DNA of 64,000 nucleotides from Lepas anatifera. Taxonomy: Eukaryota > Arthropoda > Thecostraca > Lepadidae. The first letter of the stretch is position 1. Each line of letters begins with the position of its first letter. This document shows, one piece after another, positions 45,183-56,651 of the stretch. The translations under genes were made by a program, and so were the position numbers. The notes under the pieces were generated by a model. That model saw only the letters and a program-made list of their open reading frames with translations. It was not told the origin of the DNA and ran no database searches. The stretch is from assembly GCA_034440635.1 (NCBI GenBank), contig JAOTON010000386.1:1240001-1304000 (forward strand), read 5' to 3'.

Positions 45183-47556
45183 TCATTTCTTTTCGAACCT
45201 GGCCATCAGCTCGTTAATATCAAACGTTGGAACAGACTTTTGTTTCTTGGAGCGGACGCGGTGCATGCCGCTACCGACCCGAGAGAGGGGAGGCCTGGGC
45301 TCGGCCTCTGCCGCCAGAGCCGCCGTAGCCGACGGCTGCGGCGACTCGGACGCCGTCGAGGACTTGGCGGCGCTGTCAGCCGAGGACTCGGTGGTGGGCG
45401 GGTCGGGCGAGTCGTCTCCCGAGCTGGACGGCTGCTCCACAATGCGGCGCTTGGCCTTGGCCACCGCCTGCGCGATGATCTGGTCCAGCTGGTCCTTCAT
45501 GCTCGGCTCTGGCGGCGCCGCCGCCAGTTTCGGGTTTGTGCTGCGGCGGGCAGGTGCCGCTCGCTTCGGCTGCGGCGTGAACCCCGGCGGCGTCGGCGGC
45601 GGAGGAGGCCGCTTCCTAGAGGAGCGCAGCTGGGTCAGCACCGACCCCATGGCGCGCCGCACCTCCGGCGGCGGCGCCGGCTCGTCAGGAGATCCGCGCT
45701 GTGCCTCGCTCTGGGAATCGCTATCGTGCTGCTCCGCCTCCTCCCCGTTAGGCAGGGCCGGCGCCTCGCCGTCAGACTGTTCTGGATACCCGGCCGACGG
45801 CAGTGGCGGCGGCAGAGGCGGCGGCGCCGGCGAGGAGCCCGGAGTGGGCGTGGCATCGCCGTCACTCTCGGAGAGCCCGCCCTCGCTACCAGTGGGCGTG
45901 GCTGCCTCGTCGTCTCCGTCGTCTCCATTGCCGTCGTCGGCACGCGCCAGCACGCTGCGCACCTGGTGCTGCACGCTGTGCATGGCGCGCTTCACCTCCT
46001 CGTCGGCCGCGTCCATGGCCTCCTCCTCCCGCTCCGAGTCCGTCCCGTCGTCCACCGGGATGATGACGAACTTGTTGCCCACTCGCTTGGCGAAAGGGCT
46101 GTCGGGAGACTGAGGGGGGGATGGTAGAGAAGCCCGCTTCTCCGGAGAGCGCGCGGCTGAGCGGCCGGCGCGCCCTGGCGCCGCCTGAATCACCCTGCGA
46201 TGCGGGCAGAGAGGCGGAGAGGGTGAGAGGGTCCAGCGCCGGTCGACTGCGCCGCTGGCCGGTCGGGGTGTTGGGCGGCGTGGAGGGCGGCTCCGGCGCA
46301 GTCAGGCTGGCCACGATAGCCGAGTGCTGGCTCGCCAGCAGCTGCGCCAGTGCCTCCAGCTCCTCCACCGACGCGAAGGCGGCTGCCGGTGCCGGCTCGT
46401 CGGTTACCATCGCAGGTGTCGAGGTCGGACACTGCTGCGGCGTACCGCTCCCGCTGCTGGTCGGCCAGCAGCGCCCCCTTCCCCAGGTCGATCCACCCAC
46501 GCCGAAGACACTCGCACACCGATGTGTGCAGACTCCAGCAGCCGCAGAAAAGGCGGCGAAGTCTGATGTGGTTGGGATTGTGACGCTATCCGGAGTGACG
46601 TCATCAGCAGCGACGTCATCCAGCTGGCTACTCGGCCGGTTAGACTGGATAGACCGCTTAGAGTCCTCGTCCTCAGTCAAGTTCGTGCATAACGATTCAG
46701 CTGCCTCTGGATCGTCTCTGGCCAGGGCCGACACCAGAGGATCCTCCGACTGCAGTACAGCAGCCAGCTGATCCCCCGAGTCCAACTCAGCATCCGAGGG
46801 GCCGTCCGAGTGGACCTCGGCGCTGACTCGGATGGGCCGCGGCTTGCCGTCAGCCGGCACGCCCAGACACTGGCAGACGCCGAGGTGCAGCGGCAGGCTG
46901 GAGGCGGCCCACTGCTGCACCTCGGGACTGTACTCGCCGACGGAGGGCGGCGGGGCCGTGTAGCGGGCCACCAGCCGGGCCTCGTCTTCCTGCTGCTGCC
47001 GCAGCGCCAGCTGGCGCCCCCGGCCGGAGTCGCTCCACGCCGCCCGCAGCGTGGCGCAGATCACAGCGTGCAGGCCGTGCTGGTGCTTCACCAGGTGCGA
47101 CATGTACAGCATGGCCTCCTCCTGGTCGTCCGTCCGCAGCGAGCTCCTCTTCATATCCATGCTTTTCAGAGGCGCAACGCCGCTGGGTGTCTCGTACGGA
47201 ACCTGTTCAGCGCCGTACTCAGTCTCTACATAGTGAGCGTTGACCTCTCCGTGTAGCTCTTGCTCCTTGGGTAGCGGCTCGGGACGCGTCTCCGCGACTA
47301 AGACGAAGGCCGGCTCCTCGCCCTGCGAGTCCGGGGGAGCCCGGCTCCTCGGGCCGCGAGCTGTGAGGAGTGGTGGAGGCCGAGCCGTTCAGAGGCGTGG
47401 CCGGCTGAACGGTGATGGTGGGCAGCTGAATCCCGTCCTGTTTTCCCCCTGCGGCCGAGCGACCCGGAGCGCGCTGGTCAGAGTCGTGCCCGTCAGGGCT
47501 TTCGTTGTCTCGTTCAGCGCTGAACCAAAGACCGTAGCCGAAGTAAACGACGAAAC
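45183..47556 (-). CDS. SLC7A/CAT-like transporter, near 3'-terminal exon D1 with a very long cytoplasmic tail (frame broken)
   Basis: The acceptor AG is at 47558-47557 and the exon completes the last helix (GFVVYFGYGLWFSAERDNES). The stop codon TGA is at 45185-45183, after ...NELMARFEKK. The roughly 780-residue tail is acidic, Pro/Ser-rich and without membrane segments. Recognisable blocks are a polar block (MSHLVKHQHGLHAV), a block around EELEALAQLLASQHS, an acidic block (PVDDGTDSEREEE) and two similar helices (EEVKRAMHSVQHQV and PEVRRAMGSVLTQL). The tail is not in one frame. The reading moves by one base near 47335 (a G5 run), twice around 46400-46520, and near 46115 (a G7 run). No GT-AG pair explains these moves, so I infer 1-nt indels (assembly error or decay). 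Known CAT tails are usually tens of residues. No domain was recognised in the tail; partner-binding or regulatory roles would be guesses. Confidence 0.7.
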
Positions 47557-47938
47557 CTGTGCAGTCCCCGCAGCGAGCAGCCAGTGAGATAAAGCGAAGA
47601 AGGCAGAACAGAAATACGTACAATTGTGCGTGGTTTGATTGGGCTACATGCAAAGGCTCAGGCAAGGCCATCAGCAATCTAAACTGTTAGTTAGCGATCA
47701 GGAAAGAAATATAAGAGAGATAAAAAGAAATAGAGCATGCTGAAACAAATCAAACAAGGCCGAGCGAAATCTGTATCCATTAGTAAGTGCATCATCAGGG
47801 CACCCACACCGCAACTTCCCAGTGTCTTCACACCCTGTCCTCAAGCATGCCAAATAGGGCTAGCAGTGCAGCTGTTAACAAGCACAGCATATCATGCCAG
47901 ATCGAGCAAGCCTCGCGCAGGCACGTTGGTCCCCTCAC
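47557..47938. other. Short intron between exons C and D1
   Basis: 382 bp with donor ATCG|GTGAGG and acceptor CTGCACAG|GT on the minus strand. No repeats recognised. Confidence 0.75.
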
Positions 47939-48047
47939 CGATGGCCATCCAGGCACCGAAACGGATCCAGGTGGCGCTGCTGAGCTTCATCATCAGGTAG
48001 ACGTTGACGAACACGCTCAACATGGGCAGGAACGGTACCAGCGGCAC
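47939..48047 (-). CDS. Cationic amino-acid transporter (SLC7A/CAT-like), internal exon C
   Basis: 109-nt exon. The acceptor AG is at 48049-48048 (GTTGGCAG|GTGCCG) and the donor GT at 47938-47937 (ATCG|GTGAGG). It starts in phase 0 and ends in phase 1. The encoded 36 residues begin [20 protein letters not shown] and end [11 protein letters not shown], a strong match to the signature segment of the CAT subfamily (P-x-L-P-x-L-S-x-F-V-N-x-Y-L-M-M, then T-W-x-R-F-x-x-W-M-x-I-G). It encodes the penultimate helix and the start of the last. Its phase-1 end can be spliced to either of two downstream exons that both begin with Gly-hydrophobic-V-Y-F-G-Y-G. Intron lengths are 382 bp to the near exon and 8.6 kb to the far one. 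Confidence 0.92.
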
Positions 48048-50739
48048 CTGCCAACAGCGCGGCCTCATACGGTGACAGAGGCACCACATTGAACAGTGCA
48101 GACACAGAGGATGTCTATAGCGGCGCTAGCCCGGTTTACAGGCGTTTTCTCGGCCGGTCACTCGCCCTGCCGGGTCGGCCCCCTGGTTGGTCGAAACACC
48201 GCTACTCACGCCGCCAAGCGGCAGTGTGTATGCACAATGCCAGGCGCTGACTTTTTAGGGGGAAAGCCGTAAGATTGGGCGAATAATAATTGGGTGTTCT
48301 TAACACGCGCATTGACGAGCAACGTGTATCCTCCCTTGGGTTCTTAGTGACAAAATAAAAACGGTGGCGCTATGCGCCGCCGTACTTGGTACCAGAGTTG
48401 TGCGACTCACGAGTCAGAGTCAGAGTTTAACTCAAATTCCGACTCATTTGACTCTGAGTTGAGTTGAGTTGAGTCGAAAAATTTGACATGTGAGTTGAGT
48501 TGAGTTGAGTCGGTCCACACCACATCAATGAGTTGAGTTGAGTTGTGAAGACAGCGAGTCAAATGAGTTGACGACAAAAAGCTGACTCAGTATGTAAATA
48601 TGTTGAATAAGTTTGAATTTGCCTACCTTTTGGAAACCTCCTTTGAATACCTTTTCCTCCAGTGTTTCAATCGTTTCAATTAAAGTTTTAATTTTTCAAT
48701 AAATCAAACTAATTATACGGTTCAATTGCTTATTTTAAAGGCCCATTCGGTCTGAAGAAATCCCTATGCACAAATGATACATGTACTCGAAAAATTAAAC
48801 AGGCTCCTATCTCTGGTCTTGTCTTAAACATTTTAAGAGATGGAATGCACTGCGAAATGCACTTCAAATATCTCAAAAACTCCTAATCATAAATATCCAG
48901 TATTTCTTCTTCTCAACCACCACTCACAGTTAGTAGATACACTCAAACGTTCCACCACCACTCCAATATAAAAGAATAAGCACACGCAAGAGCAAGGTCC
49001 TAAAAGATAGGCAAGAGAGTGTGCCATTGCTGTCTTTGAAGAACAAATTTTGTCATGGATAGGCTCAAGCTAAAGTAGCTTCAGGGCAAAACATTGTAGA
49101 AGTCACGTGATAATTAATAAAGTGATGTGAATATTTCTAAACTACATATAAAATTGTTTCTTTTGCCTTAACCCATTAACGCCGAGTGGCAAGTATAGTT
49201 GCCAGAACAAAGACTCCGCCACAGCTGGTCACAGTGCTCCCCCAGAGTGGCGATCTAGTTACAAATAGCTAGCCTAGACCCTTGTTGACCTGTCTGACCC
49301 CTTTCTGCACCCCACTGGCGAATATGACGCCGGTAAAATTGATTCGCACCAGACGCTGCGCAGCTGCTGCCCGACATGGACTGACACCGAGCTCGAAAAA
49401 ATTGGATACTGTGCATATCCGCAACCTTTGCGAGTGTTTCTCATGCCTCGTTATTTAAAATGATCATGTTAAATATTTCCGTTCACTTTTTGTGAATTCC
49501 CAAAGCCAATTTAAGAATTACGTGGCGTCAAAATGTAAGTGGCCATTTCAGTTGCCACTCGGCATTTGCGCAGTCAAAAAATTGGGAGCCTCTAGCTTTT
49601 ATCTGTCCTATTCTTCAATAGATTGGTATTCAGGTTTCATGTCTTCTCAATAGCACGCTTTTGCAGGCTGTCTTCGCACCAGATATTGAACAAAATAGTT
49701 TGGTGTCGGTAAAATTTAATATGTTTTTTTCTATATCGTTGTGTACTTCTGCACACACACAATGTGATCTGCATGGTTGTTCACTACATGCAAGGACCTG
49801 TATAATATTCCGATTGATGCATTTATTATGCTAGAATATTTGCTAACACCTTTGGAGATTCACCTTACTTTTAATATGGAATACTTCACTGCCACAATCA
49901 GTGCTATGGGGTACATTGTCAATCCACGGAAAGAAGTTTATCTACTTATTCGCCTCTTTATACCAGGGCCACACTGTCTCTTGCAGCCTGAAGGTAAGCC
50001 ACATTTTAGATATCCTCCCAGTCAGATTGGGATGATATTGATGGGGGAGGGGACGAGGCCACTGGTGAAACTGAATGCCTCGTAGTTATTCAGCCACCGA
50101 AAGATATTTCAGATGCGATACTGATCAAGACTCGGATCAGAGCGACGAAGAATCCAAATCCCAGATCCAAACCATCTCCCTAGAAGAATAGTGGCTGCAA
50201 CCGGAGATCCTATCCAGAATAAAAAGCATACGCCTTTGATGTTTGCGGTGATATCAATGCACCTTCTTCCTGATATCGACTCTTCTTCAGCAGAAGCTTA
50301 GGGATTCTCAAAACGACAGACCCAAGTTCTTCTTAAAAAGGCTGAAAGGCATTGCCAAGGATATGGAGCGGCAGCGAGCACCGTTTAGACGAGAAGTTTC
50401 CCAACTTCAAAAGCCTGTCACCTACGTAAATGGACCCTCCTCAAAAGGGCTTTTCCACGGATTTTGGAGTGGGAGGAGGAAACGGTTGGGGCCAGTGGGG
50501 AAACTCTTGAGCCCCTACATTTGCTTAAATTCGGCAATTTTTAAAGCATTTTCCCAAACAGTGGGCCACCCAACTTTCCAAGAGAAGGGGGCCCACCACC
50601 CTAGGACCCTCGGTGGCGACGCCCCTGCTTGCTCAAGAGACCGTCAAATCTGCAACACTCTTTTCGGCTCTTTCTGTCAAACGATTTTATCACCCTTCTC
50701 GTAACGCAAAGCACCGAATAAGCTGGACAAAATCGGCAA

Positions 50740-52640
50740 GACACCAATGGCCGAAATTCTGACAAATTCAAGGCGAAGCTTGCGATCATGATGCTCTCTG
50801 GGTATTCCCGAATTCCTTCCAGGCGGTTATACTGGCGAAAGGAAGGCGATATTTTCAACGCCCTCATCGCGCAGGGCAGGCGTGGAGGTGCGTTTTGAAC
50901 ATATCATTCGCGTCATGCATCTGACAGACAATTCGAGAATGGACAGTTAAAGGCTGCACCCATGCTACAGGGTGTTTCAAACAGAATGATATTTTTAAAT
51001 GTTCAGTAAATGACTAAAATCTTCAAATCCACCCACAAAACGCTCATTTTAATGACACATTGTGGGACATTTTTATACAGCATGTTTCATTTACATAAAT
51101 ATTTTCCCGTCTTAAATGTATTAGAAAAATGATGCAAGAAACATAATAGGTACATGCCGGCTTATATTTGAGAAAACGGAACTGTCGCACTTTAAAAGGT
51201 TTTAGCACAAAAATGGCACGTGCATGCACATCAAGGCACAAGTTTCGTTCTTGCGGTTTAAGTCTTTGGCTCAACTCCATATGGCTCATTGGCTTACCTT
51301 CCATATGAATGACTGGAAACGACGGACACGCGCAAAGACGCCACTGTTAACCTCAGAACAGGGACGCGGACCATTGGGGATTACTTGCTTGGACCCCTGC
51401 TTTCCTAGCTTGAGGTGTGTTTTTTAGATTAATTTCGGGCAATGTGCGTGTGGACTGTGATGTACCGCGTGACGATGTAATGTTTGGCGTTATTGGCGTG
51501 ATACTTGTCACGTGATACGCGCGTGATTTTCTATTTTCGATGAAGGCAAATGACAGTATTTTCACTATTTTTAGATTAATTTTAGTAGCAAAATATCAAA
51601 CAGTTATAAATACAAATAATCGTAAATGTCCAAATTTGTCCCGATCGATATGTAAATTATACCCACAACCTTTTATAACTGCATTGATTAATTCAAAAAA
51701 TTTTTGATGTATAAAGGTCGCCCATTGTTTGACGCCATAAACAAAGTCAACGAGCTTTTGGTAAGCCCTGAGAACGTCTCGGCCGGCGAATTCATGGTGC
51801 CGTACTATGGACACAAGATCAAGCAGTAATCAGAGGAAAGCTCGTACGCATTGGCTGCAAGCTCTGGTGCATGTGCGCTACGGAAGGCTACGTGCTTCAT
51901 CCCGAGCCATACTGTGGTTCTACCACTAACCTGGTAAGCACTGGATATGGACAAGCAGCAGATGTGATACTGGGCCTTGTTGAGAAGTGTGCCCTGCGTC
52001 CCGGCCATCATGCGACATTTGAAAATCTATTTACATCTCTACCCCTACTTGACCAGTTGCCGGCTGCTGGGATTTGGGAAAATGGGACCATTCGGGATAA
52101 CCGGATCCCAAAGGACTGTCCGCTTGCAAACAGTGCCGATATGAGTAAGAAGAGTCGCGGTGCGCATCAGCAGCCTGCACTGACGATCTGGCTCTTGTGC
52201 GACGGAAGGACAAGAAGCCCAGTACCATGCTCAGGAACAGGTTAAGGGCTTACCCACTGCACAAGGGCAAAAGATGGTCCCGGGAAGAGAAGAAGCAAGT
52301 GACTGTGGACACGCCATCGTCCGTGGCCATCTGCAATCTGACTATGGGCGGAGTTGACCCCTACAATCAGTTTGTGTCCAACTATCGCACCAGGATCCGC
52401 TAAAACAAGTGGTGGTGGCCACTCCTGAACTGGGCCATCAATTCATGTACCGTTAATGCAGGGATATTGCATAGAATGCTGAGCCATGACATCACCCTGC
52501 GGCAGTTCATCTATGAGTGCGTGCTGGAAATCATTCCAAAGCACAGAACAGCTCAGGTGAGATCTGGAACCAGCGTACTTACTGCTCTAGGGTCAGCAGC
52601 TGGCAAGAGTTTGGTAGCACGATGGGGTTAAAATTGGGAT
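50740..52640 (+). pseudogene. piggyBac transposase remnant (DDE_Tnp_1_7 family), interrupted and frame broken
   Basis: The first block reads MMLSGYSRIPSRRLYW, then RFEHIIRVMHLTDNSRM. An insertion of about 0.75 kb (about 50965-51710) follows. The catalytic part resumes with RPLFDAINKVNELL and GEFMVPYYGHKIK. Later blocks are ATEGYVLHPEPYCG, TFENLFTSLPLLDQL, ENGTIRDNRIPKDCPLA, RRKDKKPSTML, NLTMGGVDPYNQFVSNYRT, a stop, then KWWWPLLNWAIN. The family carries catalytic Asp in D-E-Q-M and F-D-N-F-F-T-S; here these positions are Gly and Glu, so two catalytic residues are lost. The Asp of M-G-G-V-D is kept. Acidic N-terminal remains may lie at 50090-50340. Confidence 0.85.
50965..51710. mobile_element. 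Insertion inside the piggyBac-like transposase, type unresolved
   Basis: The coding match stops after SRMDS near 50950 and restarts near 51712. The insert begins near TACAGGGTGTTTCAAACA, a phrase typical of Tc1/mariner-type MITE ends, but a convincing inverted partner or TA duplication could not be read. It makes a fourth possible nesting level. Confidence 0.4.
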
Positions 52641-54376
52641 TAAATTATCAAAAATTAACAATGATATTAAAGTAACAAGCCGGTGAGACATGCCTAGCCT
52701 GGAAAAGGAATTCAGAGCCTGGGTACCATCTCTTAAACATCACCCATTGCTATCATTGATATCCCCTAAACCCTGCACACTATTGACACCTGTATTAGGA
52801 TCTCATATTCAAAGCTACTACAACTGAGTTCTTAGGGACTCGCAAGTTTTTTTTGCAGCTCGTGCTTTTACGTAGTACTGTTGGGTATCCACACAACTAT
52901 AGCATGGGACAGAAATCAAACTTAATGAAATGTTATAGAATTTAATGTTAAATTCCCCGTGGTTTTTGACTACGCAAATGCCGAGTGGCAACCAAAGTTG
53001 CCACTTCCAAAAAAATGCCTTCCGGTCGTATGACATTCCTGAAAAGTTGTATATATATTCAATGATGACCAATAAGCCAAAAACAAGCATTAATTATATC
53101 CAAAGCTCGCTACAGAATTATCGGCATTAATGAGTTAAATGCGCCGTCCGCAGCTACTACTTTAACTTTACCTATTAAAGCAATTCTTACTGTTAGTATA
53201 GAAAAGCTTGAACCCTGATTTGAAAAAAAAAATTGAAATAGCATGATTGCGCGAATCAGACGAATTACTTCATGCTACTGGTTGTGTCTGATCGTTGTCC
53301 GTATTTTATCTGGAAAGCCGTATATATTGGCAATTTTATCAAACTGCTCCCATTTTGAAGTGTGATAGGTACGTTTTGTACTGAAGGTTTTCAAACAGAA
53401 AATTGTATTGGGTTTAAAAATATTTATGTATAAATGCAACACGATGATACAATTTCCATTTATATTGCCCTATGTCATAATTTGATACGGTATAATATTT
53501 CCTAGGTTTTGCTCTAGTTCTTAGATTATGTAATTGCAACTAGGTACTCTAGTAATTATAGCTTAGATTTTGGTTCAGCTCATGCCATAGAAATTTTTCA
53601 TTTAGCAAAATTATCTAGCATCGGTCTTTAACGGAAACAAAAAATAACATTACCCTTATAATTCCTGAAAATACAGTTTAGACCATGTTTTTTAGCTTGG
53701 GCCCTTTTCTGATGGTATGGAGGTGCAATTATTTCCATATTTTGTTGCAACCTTAACCCATTTAAGTTCCTTCCATTCCATGTACCTGGTTAAACATGCA
53801 AGGCTCATTTTAGAAATCATTGCAACATTGTGTGGCAGCTTTATCTGGCAGTGACGGTCTAAAAGAATTTAAAGATGTCTATGTCTCCTGGCGATAATAA
53901 TACCAATGTTTGAATGTCACTTTATTAATTTTCCCTCGATTAATCTTGAGTTTCCTGTATGACTTTCTGTACAGCTTGTCTTTTAGTGGTTTATTAATTT
54001 GTTATTATTAATTTATATTATTTATCCTTTATTTATATGTTTTGAAACTGAGTCGAACTTTGAGTTGAGTTGAGTTGTGAGTTGAGTTGGAGTTGAGTCG
54101 GGAGGATTTAACATTGAGTCAGAGTTGAGTCGGCTCACTGAACTCTTGACAATGAGTTGAGTCGGAGTTGAGTCGACCACTCTCAGCACATGAGTTGAGT
54201 TGAGTCGACTCAAGAAAATTCTGAAACGCACAACCCTGCTTGGTACATCTTTTTTCATTATTTGCGCATCTTTACGCAAAATTTTAAGGTTGTGTCATCT
54301 CACACCAGGTCAGGTGTCCCGCCCCCCCCCCCGTCAAAACGCAGGTGGCTCAGACCACCGTCAATGCGCGTGTTAA

Positions 54377-54965
54377 AAGATGGGAGTTGAGTCCAGGAGA
54401 AAGCAGCAGCTATCGACGCTGTAGCTCAGTCCTACCGCTTTCCCCCGAATGGGTCAGCCCTGGTACCGTGCCTGCGCGCTGCCACCTGACGTCTGAGTGG
54501 CGGAGTCTGGCCGGTCCAGCAGGACAAGCGGGCAGCCGAGAATACGCGAGTAAACCGGGGAATTGTACCGGCAGCAACGATGGAGACGCCATCTTTGACA
54601 GCACACGGTCCAGCATTCATGACCCAGAAGCCTGCGCACTCAAAGCCCCAAACTGTCAAATAGGCACACGAAAGTGGTGCTGCAGGAGGGGGGTTAACGA
54701 CACACCAGCTTCCAGGGTCATACGGCGGTGCTGCAGATGAAACCAAAATGACGCTGGAAGATGAAAGTCGGGCCAGTTCTAACCTACAACGAACCACAGC
54801 TAATAAGATGAGCTAAAGATAATACTTCTAGAAATGCCTTAGGTCAAAATTCCCACCGGCATACCCTGTTATTGAAGATGCAGACGTTATTCAACACTGA
54901 AAATGCTTAATATGTTGCCTGATATAAATGTGTTAGGCATGCTTTACTTTTTATTTATATGTTGC
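54377..54965. other. Intron DNA between nested elements, nothing recognised
   Basis: GC-richer stretch (54380-54740) with a 131-codon open frame (54345-54740, plus) and longer shadow frames, but no domain, no conserved splice arrangement, and part of the frame is in the MITE end. Confidence 0.35.
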
Positions 54966-55020
54966 TTTGTTGCTAAGATGTTTCCCTGGCCTCTCCCCTC
55001 GAATCCGGAAATGTAAAAAA

Positions 55021-55065
55021 CACTGAAGATTATATATTCGGGCACCGCCCTTCATCAGAATCGTG
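55021..55065 (-). ncRNA. Hammerhead-ribozyme-like motif, copy 4
   Basis: Minus strand: CCACGATT, CTGATGA, perfect stem II GGGC-GGT-GCCC, GAA, TATAT, AATC, TTCAGTG. Stem I GATT/AATC plus CAC/GTG across a one-sided bulge. The best preserved copy. Confidence 0.45.
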
Positions 55066-56651
55066 GAGTAACTATCAATAATTCTCAGTCCTAGTATAGC
55101 CAGACCTCGAATTGAGCTTCAGACAAAAATGCCTTTTAGAATGAATCGTTAAAAATAAGATTGGATGTCGTGACAACAACGATATTGGTACCTCTAACCT
55201 AAAAGCAATGCCGACAATACAACAAACCTAGACCAGTATTCGTGACAGACTTTTCTATTATTTCAGCCAAACACTAGCTTTTGATCAACAATGAAAAACT
55301 CGCTGAAGTACCTTAATCGGTTATTTGAATATTTCTGTTCTTATGATTTACTTTTTTCCGTCGACTGCAGCTAAAATGCTAACCAAAAACTACCTATTTA
55401 ACACTAGTAGACGTGATACTAGATCGGTGTAAAGACTGCATACTTTCCTCTTTAACATGATGCTATATTTTTACAATAAAAGCCTCCCTCGAATTATTTA
55501 GTTAAGATTGTACCTAGTGGTCAAGGTCAACTTTTTGTAATTGATAAACCCATTTTCCACAGCCTGCTCCTCTGGCCCAGCGTTAAGCGTCGAAAGAGTA
55601 TACGAGTGGCTGCAAAAAAGCAATATCAATTTTATATTATACTTATTCAACAACCCTTGCCCATAGTATGTACCTCTTAAGCAAATGCAACTTTTATAGT
55701 TAGTTAATGTGATCAACCATTGGTAAATACTTTTCCTCAGCCTGTACCTCTAGCCCAACGTTAAGTGTTGAATGGGTATACGTCTAGCTGCAGAGAAGTA
55801 TTATCAATAATTAGTTGCATATTTCAAAAACCCCAACCACAGTACGTACCCCTAAAATCAAACCATCTCTTTGAGCCAGTTAATCTGATCAATCATTAAT
55901 AAGCCCTTTTTTCCCAGCCTGTACCTCTGGCCCAACGTTAAGCGTTGAATGAGTATACATCTGATTGCAGAAAAGCACCATCAAAGATAAATTACAAAAA
56001 AATTGAGCCTTACCTGTGACCTAAGTCCATCACTTCTGACTAGTTAAACTGATTCAACCATTATAGCCCTTTTTTCCAGCCTGTAAATCGGGCCCAAAGT
56101 TAAACGTCAAAAGCATATACGTCTATCATAAATAACACTATCAATAATGTAAGGAAGTCCTACCCCAGAACACATATACTTACGCTGATCCCTCCCTTAC
56201 CTCTTAAGCCACTGCTGTTACGTTATAGCCTATCCTAAACCCGCATCATAGGCCAGGACGTTCCTTGTACGTTAAGGCTGGGATGATAATCCTGAATTAT
56301 TTTAGCTGGAAAGCAGAAAAGACTATCAAATAGTACTTCTATGTTAAATACGTACACTGGATCTAGAATTAGTCATGCCTATTATACCCAAATAATCTGG
56401 TCACGCGAGCTTAAATAGGAGAGCCGGGAAAATACAAACATCTACTTAATTATCTGTGGCATTTAAATTATCAGTTGGGCTTCAGTTAGGTGAACGCACA
56501 GGCACGCCTCCGGCACCTGCTCTTGCCATACCTTTTCCCTACAACTGAACCGCAGACATTACTAACTCATCCCAGGCATCGACTAACCAATGGTATCAAA
56601 TTGTATTAAAACTCCCTTCCATCCCTCCCTCATGCTTCAATCTCTCTTGCA

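Larger units (their letters stand above)
49172..53134 (+). mobile_element. Inner shell: piggyBac-like transposon (3.96 kb)
   Basis: TTAA at 49168-49171 and 53135-53138. The terminal repeats CCCATTAACGCCGA and inverted TCGGCATTAATGAG match at 12 of 14 positions. Subterminal inverted phrases GCCGAGTGGCA occur again at 49557-49567 and 52980-52990. It encodes a degraded piggyBac transposase and is nested in the hAT-like element. Confidence 0.88.
48393..54238 (+). mobile_element. Middle shell: hAT-like element with GAGTTGAGTC subterminal repeats, interrupted
   Basis: The ends CAGAGTTGTGCG and inverted CGCACAACCCTG are flanked by the exact 8-bp duplication CTTGGTAC (48385-48392 and 54239-54246), a sequence that belongs to the surrounding MITE. 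Subterminal GAGTTGAGTCG arrays lie at 48420-48560 and 54055-54205. Same family as 21568-23620. No hAT transposase was seen; the middle is occupied by a piggyBac-like element. Confidence 0.88.
48304..54372 (+). mobile_element. Outer shell: TTAA-flanked MITE (same family as 9231-10066), interrupted
   Basis: Left end CACGCGCATTGACG (TTAA at 48300-48303) and right end CGTCAATGCGCGTG (TTAA at 54373-54376). The left 89 bp include the GCGCCGCCGTACTTGG segment of the family and the right 126 bp include AAAATTTTAAGGTT. The hAT-like element 48393-54238 is inserted between them. Without it the MITE would be only about 215 bp, an internally shortened copy. Confidence 0.85.

Noticed and set aside
45165..46127. 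Plus-strand open frames of 320 and 288 codons
   Set aside because: They are antisense shadows of the GC-rich transporter tail; products are Arg/Ala-rich without any domain.
54345..54740. A 131-codon plus-strand frame
   Set aside because: It starts inside the MITE end and shows no domain; overlapping frames on the other strand are equally long.
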